The translations under genes were made by a program, and so were the position numbers. A DNA stretch of 64,000 nucleotides, from positions 92,494,684-92,558,683 of the forward strand of contig CM042685.1 of assembly GCA_023614405.1 (NCBI GenBank), given 5' to 3'. The notes below the pieces were generated by a model, which saw nothing but the letters and a program-made list of their open reading frames with translations, did no database searches and was not told the origin of the DNA. The DNA is from Avena insularis (Eukaryota; Streptophyta; Magnoliopsida; Poales; Poaceae). Position 1 is the stretch's first letter; every line of letters begins with the position of its first letter. Below, piece by piece: positions 1 through 10,177 of this stretch.

Positions 1-2870
1 GAATGGCGAAAAATGGGGCGTTTTGTGAAGCAACCACCAAATGAGAGTTTCAAAATGGGTCCAACACATTTTTCTAAAATATTAGACCATCTTACATGGA
101 CAATGTCCTAACCGGGGTATCTCAAACCTTCCTTTCCAACCGTCGCGAAAAAAACAAATGTCTGCCAAATTAGAAGGAAGTGGGTCCGATTTGAACTACA
201 TGTACATGATCTAATGCTCATTATTTTTTGCAAAAATAATTTTTAGGTTCAAAATATGATGTTTTATCAGAGATCTAATGAAATACTAGCGAGGCTCATC
301 CCCCAGCTAGGAACCTTCATGCCCTCCATTTTCACCATAGTTTGAAACGGGCATAATAAATTAAAAAACGGTCTAAACGAGTTAAATCCTTCATGTGTTG
401 TATTATTATGTGAGATATTTGCAAGAAATAAATACCAAACTTGGTATATTGCAAGTGTCTCAAAAACACCTTCCGAGAAATGACCTATCATGTTCGAGAT
501 TCCATGGCTTTCGGGCCAAACGACCAATGTTATGGAGAGAATCATGACATAGTTGTGATAATGTTCCCATATTATGCATGCATGTGCATCTTGGGATGGC
601 AAACAATGTTGCAGGAGGTCGTTTTCTTTTTCGTTGCACAGAAAATACATTTTCTATTTTTCGAATGGAGAAAAACGGGGAGTTTTGTGAAGCAACCACC
701 AAATGAGAGTATGAAAATGGTTCCACCACATTTTAAAAAAATATTAGACCATGTTACATGGACAAAGTCCCAACCTGGGCATCTCAAACCTTCCCTTCCA
801 CCCGTCATAAAATAGACAAACATCTGCCGAATCTATAGGAAGTGGGTCCAATTTGAACTACAGGTACATGATCTAATGCTCATGAAGATTTTTGCAAAAA
901 TCATTTTTAGGTTCAAAATATGATGTTTTATCAAAGATATAATAAAATACTAGCGAGTCTCATCCCCTAGCTAGGAACCTTCATGCCCTCCGTTTTGACC
1001 ATAGTTTGAAATGGGCATAATAAATTCAAAAACGGTCCAAACGAGATAAATCCTTCGCGTGATGTCTTATTATGTGGCATATTTGCAAGGAAAAATACCA
1101 AACTTGGCATATTGCAAGTGAATCAAAAATACCTTCTCAGAAATGACCTACCATGTTCGAGGTTTCATGGCTTTCGGGCCAACCGACCAATATTATGGCC
1201 ATAATAGTGGCATAGTTTGTGATAATGTGCCCATATTGTACATGAATATGCATCTTGGGATGACAAACAATGTTGCAGGAGGAAATTTTCCTTTTCGTCG
1301 CATAGAAAATACATTTTCTATTTTTCGAATGGCGAAAAACAGGGCGTTTTGTGAAGCAACCACCAAATAAGAGTTTCAAAATGTTTCCACCATATTTTTC
1401 AAAAATATTAGACTATGTTACATGGACAATGTCCCAACCTGGATATCTCAAACCTTCCCTTCTACCCGTCGTGCAAAAGACAAATGTCTACCGAAATGGT
1501 AGGAATTGGGTCCGATTGAACTACAGGTACATGATCTAATGCTCATGATTTTTTGCAAAAAACTTTTTTAGGTTCAAAATGTGATGTTTTATCAGAGATC
1601 TAATGAAATACCAGCAAGGCTCATCCCCTAGCTAGGAATCTTCATGCCCTCCATTTTGATCATAGTTTGAAACGGGCATAATAAATTCAAAAACGGTCCA
1701 AACGAGGTAAATTCTTCGCGTGGTGTATTATTATGTGACATATTTGCAAGGAAAAATACCAAACTTGGTATATTGCAAGTGTATCAAAAAAACCTTTTCA
1801 AAAATGACCTATCATGTTCGAGGTTTCATGGCTTTCAGGCCAAACGATCAATGTTATGGCTAGAATAATGGCATAGTTTATAATAATGTGCCCATATTAT
1901 GCATGCATGTGCATCTTGGGATGGCGAACAATGTTGGAGAAGAAATTTTTCCTTTTCATCGCACAAAAAATATATTTTCTATTTCTTGATTGCCAAAAAT
2001 GGGGCGTTTTGTGAAGCAACCACCAAATGAGAGTTTGAAAATGGTTCCACCACATTTTTCAAAAATATTAGACCATGTTACATGGATAATGTACCAACCG
2101 GATATCTCAAACATTCCCTTTCACCTGTCGCGAAAAAACAAATGTCTGCCGAATTGGTAGAAAGTGGGTCTGATTTGAACTACATGTACATGGCCTAATG
2201 CTCATTATTTTTTGCAAAAATAGTTTTTAGGTTCACAATATTATGTTTTATCTGAGATCTAATGAAATACTAGCGAGGCTCATCCCCTAGCTAGGAACCT
2301 TCATGCCCTCTATTTTGACCATAGTTTGAAACGGGCATTATAAATTCAAAAAGGTCCAAACGAGGTAAATCCTTCGCGTCGTGTCTTATTATATGACATA
2401 TTTGCAAGAAAAATACCAAACTTTGTATATTGCAAACATCTCAAAAAAACCTTCACAGAAATGACCTATCATGTTCGAGGTTTCATGGTCTTCATGTCAA
2501 ACGACCAATGTTATACCCAGAATCACGACATAGTTTGTTATAACATGCCCATCTCGTGCATGCATGTGCACCTTTAGATGGCGAACAATGTTGCAGGAGG
2601 AAGTTTTCCTTTTCGCCGCACAAAAAATACACTTTCTATTTCTCGAATGCCGAAAAACTGGGCGTTTTGTGAAGCAACCACCAAAAGAAAGTTTTAAAAT
2701 GCTACCTTCCGATTTTTCTAAAATACTAGACCATGTTAAATGAACAATGTCCCAACCGGGGTATCTCAAACCTTTTGGTCCACCCGTCGTGGAAAAGACA
2801 AATCTATGCTGAATCTGTAGGAAGTTGGTCCGATTTGAACTACATATACATCATCTAATGCTCATTTTTT
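1..2870. repeat. ~660-bp tandem repeat array (about 4.4 units, open at left edge)
   Basis: The landmark CAACCACCAAA recurs at about 31, 693, 1357, 2017 and 2675, giving spacings of 662, 664, 660 and 658 bp. Whole units align by eye with scattered substitutions and small indels. The array runs off the left edge, so the true copy number is unknown. Short open frames on both strands recur from unit to unit but are interrupted, and the unit lengths are not all multiples of three, so I do not call them genes. Long AT-rich arrays like this occur as satellites and as subterminal arrays of CACTA elements in grasses; which one applies here is not shown by the sequence. Confidence 0.9.
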
Positions 2871-3245
2871 AGGTTCTGTTTTATTAGAAATCCACCGAAA
2901 TTTTTAGTTATACTCAACACCTATTTGAGTCACTCCCGTCATTCTGACCGCGTCTTGAAATTGTCATAATTAATTAAAAACATTTAAAAAATAGATATCC
3001 TTCACATTGCAAAATTTTATATGACAAGAAAGTTATGCACCTCCTAATTATGAAGCAAATTGATTTTTATATCATTTCAATCCGAAGTCATATGAAAAAA
3101 GTATAGGGAAATTAAGTTTTTAAACTTTCTAAAAAATAAACTTCGTCCATTCGTGTGGGCTGTTGGCCTAGCCTGTAGGGCAAAATATTTAGAAGAAAAA
3201 AAAAAGTGAATGCATTTTCGGCGGCCAAGGCCCAACGCTGCTTTG
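2871..3245. repeat. Decayed edge of the ~660-bp array and AT-rich spacer
   Basis: Around 2935-3040 the order of short words (a CATTxTGACC-like word, TTGAAA, CATAAT, AATTxAAAAAC, ATCCTTC) follows the second half of the 660-bp unit, but with many changes. This looks like an older, diverged partial unit at the array border. From about 3060 to 3245 I see no recognisable feature. Confidence 0.5.
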
Positions 3246-3430
3246 TCATATACAAAAACCTTCACGCGTGGTTTTTAATTCAAAATCTGTGATGGTGGAG
3301 TGGTTCGGTCCCAGGTTTGAGCTTGTGGTCTTGGGTTCAATTCCTTGCGAGTCTCCCTTTTTCCTTAATTTCTCTATGTGTCAAAATGACATCTTTTGGG
3401 TTTCGTATATACAAAAGGGTTCATGCGTGG
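3246..3430 (+). repeat. tRNA-like (SINE-like) repeat, copy 1
   Basis: A Pol III type A-box-like word (TGGTGGAGTGG, about 3294) is followed about 40 bp later by a good B-box (GGTTCAATTCC, about 3335), then a T-rich stretch and CCTTAATTTCT. The unit is bracketed by a repeated phrase, TATACAAAA followed by TTCACGCGTGG or TTCATGCGTGG, about 160 bp apart. Related copies lie at 7660-7900. It does not fold into a clean tRNA by eye, so I call it tRNA-derived repeat material and not a tRNA gene. Confidence 0.4.
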
Positions 3431-3727
3431 CATGTTAACATGAACTAGTAAATATGCACGTGCAACGCACGTCTACTATAACCTCCAAATCTGAGTACTC
3501 TTTCAGCGAGTTGCTTTTACATAGTTTTTTCACTGAGACCACTAAATAGGTCTCATGGCCCAAAGGTGTAAACGTGCAGGTGGAACAAACGTCCCTATAA
3601 TCAATCAATCAACCTACATAAAATCCACGAAAGCACATAGATATATATTACAATGAGCTACAAAATATTACAATTAAAGCCCCATTTGAAGCAAGATTAA
3701 AAAACGGCTATTAAACAATACACTATT

Positions 3728-4115
3728 TATTATCTAATGAATTTCCAACCTTCCCCTTTCTTTGGGACACGTACATCATAGAGCATCTTACCCAACATGC
3801 CACCAGGGTTCATGCTATCAATGCTCGGCATTTTAAACAACTCAATTTTTGCGCCCTCGCTTTCTCGGTATTCTATGGAACTTGGTAAAAGATGATCAGC
3901 TGGATTAGCTAGTACCCTCCTTAGCCTATGACCTGAGCTCGCAGCAGTTTTATGGAGATTGCAAGTTCAATAAGGTATTCCTCAATGTGATTCTTGTAGT
4001 GTCCTGTCGTTAAGTCATCTTCAGCTCTAGTTGAATCCTTCATAGGCAGTTCAATCATTGCATCTCGGTATTCCTTAGTGTGATGCTAGTAGCGTCCTTT
4101 ATAATAAATAGTGAA
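3728..4115 (-). pseudogene. C-terminal coding relic of an unrecognised gene
   Basis: On the minus strand two long protein-like stretches lie end to end in different frames. The upstream one contains ELPMKDSTRAEDDLTTGHYK and IEEYLIELAISIKLLRAQ, then a stop. About 10 bp further a second frame opens and reads ANPADHLLPSSIEYRE, then MPSIDSMNPGGMLGKM and VPKKGEGWKFIR, before a natural-looking stop at 3728-3731. A single frameshift would join them. A partial copy of the GHYK..H..EY..IEL segment also lies just upstream, with an in-frame stop. Composition and codon pattern look like real protein. I do not recognise the family. It is non-functional as it stands. Confidence 0.6.
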
Positions 4116-5603
4116 AAAATAGTGGTAAGCACATAAAATAGGGTATAAGAATGTTATATTCTTTCATACTGGCAAAGTAAATATAAAAGAGTGATAATCT
4201 TCCAAGTGACAAGCCAACAAAATATCATTAACTAAAGATAAAAGACTGATTATAATCCAGGTCATAAGCAGACAAAACATGGTGTGAGGCAGAGTAAAGG
4301 TAAATGAATATTTGAACTACCAAATTTTCCATCGATGTTCTTTCAGTGCAACTCATTCATTGTTGTCAATCTGGCGCGATGAGTGGCATGAGTCAGGGAG
4401 GAGGAAGGAGGGATGACCGGCGACCTCAACGTTCCTAACCAGCAAGGCGACCCTGACAGGTAATCAGCTCCCACCAGGTCATAGAGGAGTGCTTGATGGG
4501 GCCTGAGGGTCCTGAGTCCCGACTTGACGCTACTGGTGGGCTGCAACACGAAGGTAATTAAAGAGGAGGGAGGCAAGAGGAGTCCTTCAGATAAAAGAGT
4601 AGTAAGCATCCATGTAAAGACTTCTCGAATATAACTTATGAAAAGTATAGTCAATCATGCTCCTCGAGGCTTTGAGAAAATATCACTACCGATAACAACT
4701 TAACTGATGATAGTTGGCCATTAACAAGTTATCCAAGGAAAGACGTATAATTTTACAGATGTAGGTCAGGAGTTGCTTCTATCAGCAGCTTTCAATGTTT
4801 CATGTGTCCCATACAGTCAAAAACTTCTCTGTAACATCATAGATGTATTAAGTTTACCATTAAGCTCCACAGAAAAGTACGAATAGAAGGGTAGGAACAA
4901 TAGTATGTCATGTGCGTTCCTATTAAGCCTAGTTCTTGTTATTCAGCTCAGAATTTTCACCAAAGTCAAATGTTCATGAACCTAGCTTTCCGCTAGGGAT
5001 GAGGCTCTTGCATAGTGACAACCTTGCAGTCATAAACTTATCTTTTGTTCTGCTTAGTTGCACAGGACACCTTATCTTTCCGTATAGAGTATAGACCGTC
5101 CAAGCTCAGCTTGATTTGGCCAATTCACGGTTCAATACAAGCCCTATCCAGCATAGCGTAACATGGAACTGAAATCCAAACATAGTCCGAATCGATCAAC
5201 AATATTCGTGCTATTTAAATGGTCCGATTAGTAACACTTGGTTAATCGGGAAATTACAATTTATTTAATGTCCATGATGTGGCTCAGTGGTTGATCATTG
5301 TTTGTGCACAACTTTAGATTAACCGACAGATTATAAGGGATGGAGATGAGTTCCACGCCAGGGGAGCTTGTTACATTACGGCTTCTGTACAGCCTTTTAA
5401 ATTCATACAGTACTTTTTGTTCTACTTGATACTATTGGGAAGTAGCTAATTGCCTAATTTTCGAGGAATTTTACAAGGTTGCATTTTGTGTCATTCATTT
5501 TGTCAAATTTATCCTAGTTGGCTAGCCATTAGTACAAGAAAGTGTATTTATGAATGAAAAGGACAATCTCAGAATGAGTTGGAATATTCTATCTAAACTT
5601 ATA
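4116..5603. other. Stretch without a supported gene (possible intron and TE debris)
   Basis: A GC-richer block at about 4340-4600 carries a 103-codon minus-strand frame that I do not recognise and that has low-complexity composition. The rest is AT-rich with no motif that I can identify. If the exon relics on either side are one gene, most of this is intron. Confidence 0.4.
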
Positions 5604-5735
5604 TTTGTATTTACCTTAAAGCCTTATATAATCAGGTTCATCCAGGAAGTCAGAGAAGAAATGAATAACTTTGTATTTACCTTGAAGTCTTATATAATCA
5701 GGTTCGTCCAGGAGGTCGCAGAAGAAGTGAATAAC
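5604..5735 (-). pseudogene. Duplicated 66-bp exon relic, minus strand
   Basis: Two adjacent direct copies of 66 bp (5604-5669 and 5670-5735) differ at only a few positions. Read on the minus strand each holds an exon-like piece translating to IHFFCDLLDEPDYIRLQ, ending in a splice-donor-like CTTCAAG|GTAAATAC. The upstream edge has an acceptor-like GTGTACAG. The repeat therefore spans exon plus donor. It lies in the same strand and interval as the other exon relics at 3.7-6.9 kb and probably belongs to the same gene. A 77-codon frame on the plus strand across this repeat is a shadow. Confidence 0.5.
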
Positions 5736-6260
5736 TGTACACTACCAGATGATTTGACGGTCTCAAGTATTAAAGCCAATTAGTTATGGGCTTATGGGTC
5801 TGGATAGATATGACCAGTAGTAAGTAGTAAGCTTGCAAAATGATAAATCGTAACCGGTAAATTGTCCAATTTCGGCAAGTAATTGCTTTGCATTCCCACA
5901 TATAGTTATCATCGCACAAATTAACTAAAGTGAACCAGCACTTGGCCATTTTAGAGAACCATACTAAGTAATGGATATTGGATAATGGGTTTAGTCTTTA
6001 CATTAACTTGCATCCACATAACCTGGAGGATTATAACAGTAACGAATAGTCGTACCTATATGCAGAGAAATACACCACCCACCTCTAGCAGACATCGTCA
6101 AAATTATGAATTGAGCATGGATCAAGTTCACCATTCTCTTAACAATAATTGGGCCAACATGCTGCACAAATAATTGATTAAGGTCACCAAATATATGCAA
6201 AATTTCTATCTGAAATCAGGTTATACGACATTGCAGCCAATAGTGTGGTGTGACATACCA
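5736..6260. other. Stretch without a supported gene
   Basis: AT-rich sequence between exon relics. Short frames on both strands around 5985-6200 overlap one another and show no recognisable protein. Best read as intronic or decayed sequence. Confidence 0.4.
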
Positions 6261-6389
6261 CTGATAAATATAGTGCTTCCCAACATTCTTTGCTCTTCAA
6301 ACTTGCCAATGAAAAGAGTGTCTAGACCTGAGGCAATGCCTTCCATCACCAATGAAAAGACACATGGATATTCAAACATCTTCAGGACA
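6261..6389 (-). pseudogene. Exon relic of the same unrecognised minus-strand gene
   Basis: On the minus strand a pyrimidine-rich tract ending in CACCCAAG (acceptor-like, + 6390-6397) leads into an open stretch that reads VLKMFEYPCVFSLVMEG, then ASGLDTLFIGKFEEQRM and GSTIFIS, ending near a donor-like GTATGT. It has no stops over about 42 codons and a convincing mix of residues. I do not recognise the protein. The phase with the next exon upstream does not join cleanly, which fits a decayed gene. Confidence 0.5.
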
Positions 6390-6428
6390 CTTGGGTGAAG
6401 GAGAAAACAGGGTTATTAAATCACTCAC

Positions 6429-6494
6429 AGAATCTAGAGGACTCGAATTGTACGTTTCTCCACATTTGCAGTCCCGCATAAGTTGATAGTAGTC
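6429..6494 (-). pseudogene. 66-bp exon relic, minus strand
   Basis: Minus-strand sequence with a clean acceptor (TTATTACAG|GAC) and donor (GATTCT|GTGAGTGA) encloses exactly 22 codons, containing QLMRDCKCGETYNSSP. The splice signals at both ends are the best of this relic. The CKCG pair might come from a metal-binding loop, but one pair is not enough to say so. Confidence 0.45.
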
Positions 6495-6559
6495 CTGTAA
6501 TAAGGAAAACCTTTTAAGCAACATGAACAAATACAAACTAAAACCTCCCTAATTGGTCG

Positions 6560-6905
6560 ATCGCAATTTTTCTTTCTTGAATAGAATCGTTATGACATCC
6601 GAGTGCAAACAAAACAGGTGACATGAAAGAAATAACCACCGTAGCACACACAGTTATTCTTCACACCTTCTCTTGATCATCTGTAAGTTAAAAAATAAAT
6701 ATTAAGCATAGAGATCCTAAACCAGGCAGCAAGAGATAACTTCTCTAACTAAAGAATATAAAAATATCATATATTTTACAAGTAGAACCTTGTATGTGCA
6801 ACCTGGACCGAAGAGGATGCAAACACAACAGGTACTGTTCTAACTTTCGTTCCTGAATTTTTGAAGAACCCAAGACTGCAACAACTAATGAGGCATCTTG
6901 AAACA
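6560..6905 (-). pseudogene. Two further exon-like relics, minus strand
   Basis: At about 6570-6640 the minus strand reads TVVISFMSPVLFALGCHND followed by SIQERKIAID. At about 6815-6900 it reads SLVVAVLGSSKIQERK followed by LEQYLLCLHPLRS, ending in a donor-like CAG|GTTGCAC. Both contain a QERK word, so they might be diverged duplicates or chance. Stops lie close by in each. I include them as the probable upstream part of the same relic; family unknown. Confidence 0.3.
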
Positions 6906-6949
6906 GTTAATACTCCACGCAAAGTAATGGACCAGACAAGGTGAAAATA

Positions 6950-7274
6950 ATAGTGTCATGGGTTGTACAGTAGCACAGATCTTAACAGGCTCAGCGACCA
7001 CCACTCATCAAGCACAGCCGCAGGAGAAGTCGTTTGAGGTCGAGTAGCAACCAGGAGCCTTCGCCGTCCGGCTATCCACCATTCCAGCACCATTAGGCAG
7101 AGGCAAGACGGTGAGAACGTGCATGCGTATGTCTTCCGGGTTGCCGCTCGTCGCCCCTTCCACCCGGGCTGCACATCGGCCGCCCCTCCCGGAGATCTCT
7201 CGGTCCACAATATTCTCGCATATCGTGACCCTCTCTGCCCCCCTCCCAATTTCTGAAACCCTAGAGAGAAGGCC
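6950..7274 (+). promoter_or_regulatory. GC-rich, promoter or 5'-UTR-like block
   Basis: This block is much more GC-rich than its surroundings and ends in a plant-leader-like stretch containing GAAACCCTAGAGAGAAGGCC directly before an ATG at 7275. Plant nuclear 5' UTRs often contain AAACCCTAG. No TATA box is obvious. It may be the captured 5' end of a gene, unrelated to the minus-strand relic to its left. Confidence 0.3.
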
Positions 7275-7439
7275 ATGGCAGGCTCCATGGGGGCGGCCTT
7301 AGGCTCCGTGGCGGCGGATGTTCAGGCTCCGTGGAGGCGTGTGTTCAAGCTCCCGCATCGACAGAGTGCAAAAGGGTGCAGGGGAGGAGCGGCGTGCACG
7401 GCGGCGGCGACCTCGTGCACAAGGCGGCATGATGGCTGA
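7275..7439 (+). pseudogene. Short 54-codon plus-strand frame after a leader-like sequence
   Basis: The frame starts MAGSMGAALGSVAADVQAPW and stops after 54 codons. It follows a plausible plant leader with a fair start context (GGCCATGGCAG). The second half becomes low-complexity (Arg, Ala, Cys, Thr). I do not recognise it. It could be the first exon of a captured gene or a chance frame in GC-rich DNA. Confidence 0.25.
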
Positions 7440-7659
7440 TGGCTGATGGCAATGGGTTGGGGGAAAACCAAAACAGGAAAAAGGCTAGCGATCAGTTTAG
7501 CGTTTCGACGGGATTCTAAGTATTGTCCGTCGATCCAAATTGCTAAGTGCACACCGGCCTATGATTAGATCAACGCTAGCTGTTGGATTAAGCTTAGAGG
7601 CCTAATCATGTGGTGGTAATGGTGCTAGGTATGTTTGTGGGGTGTCTTTAGCAAAGATA

Positions 7660-7900
7660 ATGTAATAGATTATTTGTTGGTTCTCTGGGCGTGCGCAACA
7701 GGTCGTAGGTTTGACCCCACGCAGCTGGTGTTTTTTGCCTTAATTTCTAGTGGGTTCTGCATATTAAAAAAAGATCATGCGTTGTATACATGAATGAAGT
7801 GTCAGTATCAGTATAGTGGTGTGGTTCCGTGAGTCAGAGCTCATGATCATGGGTTCGAGTCATGGTGGATCCTTTTTTTTCTTTAATTTCCACGCATATC
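7660..7900 (+). repeat. tRNA-like (SINE-like) repeats, copies 2 and 3
   Basis: Two units related to the one at 3246-3430. The first has a B-box-like GGTTTGACCCC at about 7710 followed by CCTTAATTTCT. The second has an A-box-like TAGTGGTGTGG (about 7813), a B-box GGTTCGAGTCA (about 7851), a T-rich run and CTTTAATTTCC. The shared order of box A, box B, T-run and the TTAATTTC word supports one family. Confidence 0.4.
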
Positions 7901-8040
7901 AGGGTACCACTTGTTTAATATCAAAATGACAGATAGACCCCACTAGGCAGTGATATTATAATAAAATACCATATTCACTTGTAGACTCCACGCAATGCAC
8001 ATGTCACATGACACATAGACGAACTGCTTAGGTGGCAGTC

Positions 8041-8321
8041 TAGTCACCCTCTTTGTAATTTAGAATATATTATTCTTATATGATATGACCATCTAAATTG
8101 GTCGTAGTCTCCCAGATAAATGGCTTTAGATCAGTCCTATCCATCTATGTCCATTTTATGTTAGGACACTATGACCTTTTTGACAAAATTGGTCAATATT
8201 TTTTATGGTTTGGACCCTTTCAAATTCCCTACGACCAATTGGTTCAGAATGGTCATAGATTTATGACCAAAAAACCCATGGTCGTTAAAAAAGGTCATTA
8301 GTGAGCAGACTTCTTGTAGTG
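8041..8321. mobile_element. CACTA-type transposon terminus (right-facing end)
   Basis: The segment ends in TTCTTGTAGTG, the reverse complement of the CACTACAAGAA start typical of grass CACTA elements. Inward of it is a dense series of short direct and inverted words built on TGGTC and GACCA, as expected of CACTA subterminal repeats that bind transposase. The 3-bp target copy would be AGG (8322-8324). I found no matching CACTA start to the left, so the element is truncated or was disrupted by later insertions. Confidence 0.6.
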
Positions 8322-8324
8322 AGG

Positions 8325-9466
8325 ATCTGAGTGCGGTAGGTATAGTGATGGATGGACTGGTGTTGCATGGACGAGACTATTCATGTAATACCAAGATCTA
8401 AGGCATTTGCAGATAAATAAGATAAAACATAAAAGTACAAAACAAACATAGGCATGTGTTCCATATATAGTCATACGTGCTCGCAATGAGAACTTGCACA
8501 ACATCTTTTGTCCTGCCAGTCCGTTCCAGCGGGGCCTCAAGGGAATCTACTGGAAATTAAGGTACTCCTTTTAATAGAGTAATGGAGCAAAGCATTAACA
8601 CTCCATAAACACATGTGATCCTCATATCACATCCATTTCCTCCGGTTATCCTAATTTCTGTCACTTCGGGGCCTTTTGTTCCGGACAATGATATGTGCAC
8701 ACAATTTGCAGATAAGATCACAAACAATATTATCATCATGAATCAATAACATGTTCAGATCTGAGATCATGGAACTCGGGCCCTAGTGACAAGCATTAAG
8801 CATAACAAGTTGCAACAAAGTCAAATAGCACTAATAAAGATACTACGCACCATGCCCTAACAATCTTATTTGATTACATGATATATCTCATCCAATCCCT
8901 ACCATCCCCATAGCCTACAGCGGGGGATTACTCACTCATGGATGGGGAAACATGGATGGTTGATGGAGAGGCATCGGTGATGATGATGGCGATGATCTCC
9001 GCCGATTTTCCCACTTGGCAGGGTGCGCGAACGGAGTTTTTGGATCCGAATCACCGTTTCTGGTGGTGGCTGCGCCGTGGAACTCTCTCTAGAAAAACGT
9101 CGAACCCCCCTCTGTTTTTAGGTCAGAAGGCTTTATGTAGGCGAAGAGGGAGACCGAGGGGGTGCACGAGGTGGCCTCACCACCCCTAGGCGCCGCCTAG
9201 CCTAGCTCGCGTGTCCTAGGGGTGTGGGCCCCTCGTGGCCCTCCTCCGTCTCATCTTTTGGCTCCGTAAGTCTTCTGGTAAAATAGGAGTTTTGTGATAT
9301 TTTCTAGAATTTTTCCTGAAAGTTGATTTTCTGCACAAAAACTAGACACCAAAGCAATTCCGTTGAAAACAGTGTCAGTCCATGTTAGTTGTATCCAAAT
9401 CACACAAATTAGAGAAAAAACAATAGCACAAGTGTTCGGGAAAGTAGATACGTTTTGGACGTATTA
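8325..9466 (-). mobile_element. Gypsy-type LTR, minus strand (partial)
   Basis: Read on the minus strand the sequence begins near 9466 with TACGTCCAAAACGTATCTAC, a phrase I associate with LTRs of Triticeae Gypsy elements of the Fatima/Sabrina/WHAM kind. It passes through a GC-rich leader-like block (about 9250-8940, with CTAGGGGTGGTGAGG) and a TTACTCACTCATGG region. The upstream neighbour ends in a purine run (GATTGGGGGGAG, 9467-9480 on the minus strand), as expected of a polypurine tract before a 3' LTR. The far end is not sharply defined next to the CACTA end. Family assignment is tentative. Confidence 0.5.
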
Positions 9467-10005
9467 ACTCCCCCCAATCTTAGCTTATTGCTTGTCGTCA
9501 AGCAATTCAGTTGAAAACTGAGTGTGATAAAAGAAACTTTCATGAACACATTTGCCTCATGTAATGTAAATATTCTCAGCATATGATCAGTACTTAGGCA
9601 ATTCATAATAAAGAGTATGCAAATAAGTCTACTCAATAGTCATGCAAGCTATGAACAGATTCCAACACAATAATAATAAGTAGCATGAAACATAAACATA
9701 AGCAACATTGGAATGCTCATAAGAAGGTTTGATAGAGTGGTATCTCGCTTGCCTTTGATTGTGGAGAAAAACATAAATGCCAAGGCACCTCTGAAGTTGA
9801 AGTGAAGACTAGAAGTAAAGATATCAAAGATACAAGCATCATAGTTATGACATAATTAACCAAGTTTTGAGACAAGCACATTACACTAAGAATGACAACT
9901 ATGCTGTCAATAAGTGGTGACTCAACAAAGCAGTGAAAAGGTTTTGAAAGGTTTCCGAATGCTGAAAGTATGGTACTCATTAGCTTTGAGCTCTCATTGC
10001 CCCTA
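9467..10005 (-). mobile_element. 3' internal non-coding region of the same Gypsy element
   Basis: On the minus strand this holds the phrase CTTGACGACAAGCAATAAGC followed by the purine run adjoining the LTR. Such a phrase sits between pol and the 3' LTR in several wheat Gypsy families. There is no coding sequence that I can identify. Confidence 0.4.
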
Positions 10006-10177
10006 TCATATTTCCAGGATTTTTCTTAAAAGTTTATTTTCTGGAAAAAAAACTAGACACCGAAGCAATTCTGCTGAAAACAGCGTCAGTCCGTGTTAGT
10101 TGTATCCAACACAAATTAGAGGAGAAACAATAGCAAAACTGTTCGGGAAAGTAGATACGTTTTGGACGTATGAGTCG
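10006..10177 (-). repeat. Second partial copy of the LTR start
   Basis: This stretch repeats 9293-9466 in direct orientation with about one change in ten: the TACGTCCAAAACGTATCTAC start, GTTGGATACAACTAAC, and the TTTCAGCAGAATTGC phrase are all kept. It stops abruptly on the left at about 10006, where unrelated sequence follows. It is a truncated LTR copy, left by deletion or by a second insertion. Confidence 0.55.

Larger units (their letters stand above)
3448..8010. mobile_element. Candidate element with imperfect inverted ends around a gene relic
   Basis: The left edge (about 3452-3476) has the words GCACGTGCAACGCACG and TCTAC. The right edge (about 7981-8003), read on the opposite strand, has ATGTGCATTGCGTGG and TCTAC in the same order. 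These imperfect inverted ends, with tRNA-like repeats just outside or inside them, enclose the minus-strand gene relic at 3.7-6.9 kb and a GC-rich block at 7.0-7.45 kb. A gene-capturing DNA transposon is one reading. The ends are short and partly self-complementary and I saw no target duplication, so this is a weak call. Confidence 0.22.

Noticed and set aside
441..1539. Recurring open frames of 62-126 codons in the 660-bp array
   Set aside because: They recur because the DNA recurs. Stops fall at different places in each unit, unit lengths are not all multiples of three, and no family is recognisable.
3985..4003. CACTA-like tip TTCTTGTAGTG in the middle of the 3.7-4.1 kb relic
   Set aside because: On the minus strand it is CACTACAAGAA within the codons for GHYKN, and the near copy upstream preserves the same reading. 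There are no subterminal repeats next to it. Chance match.
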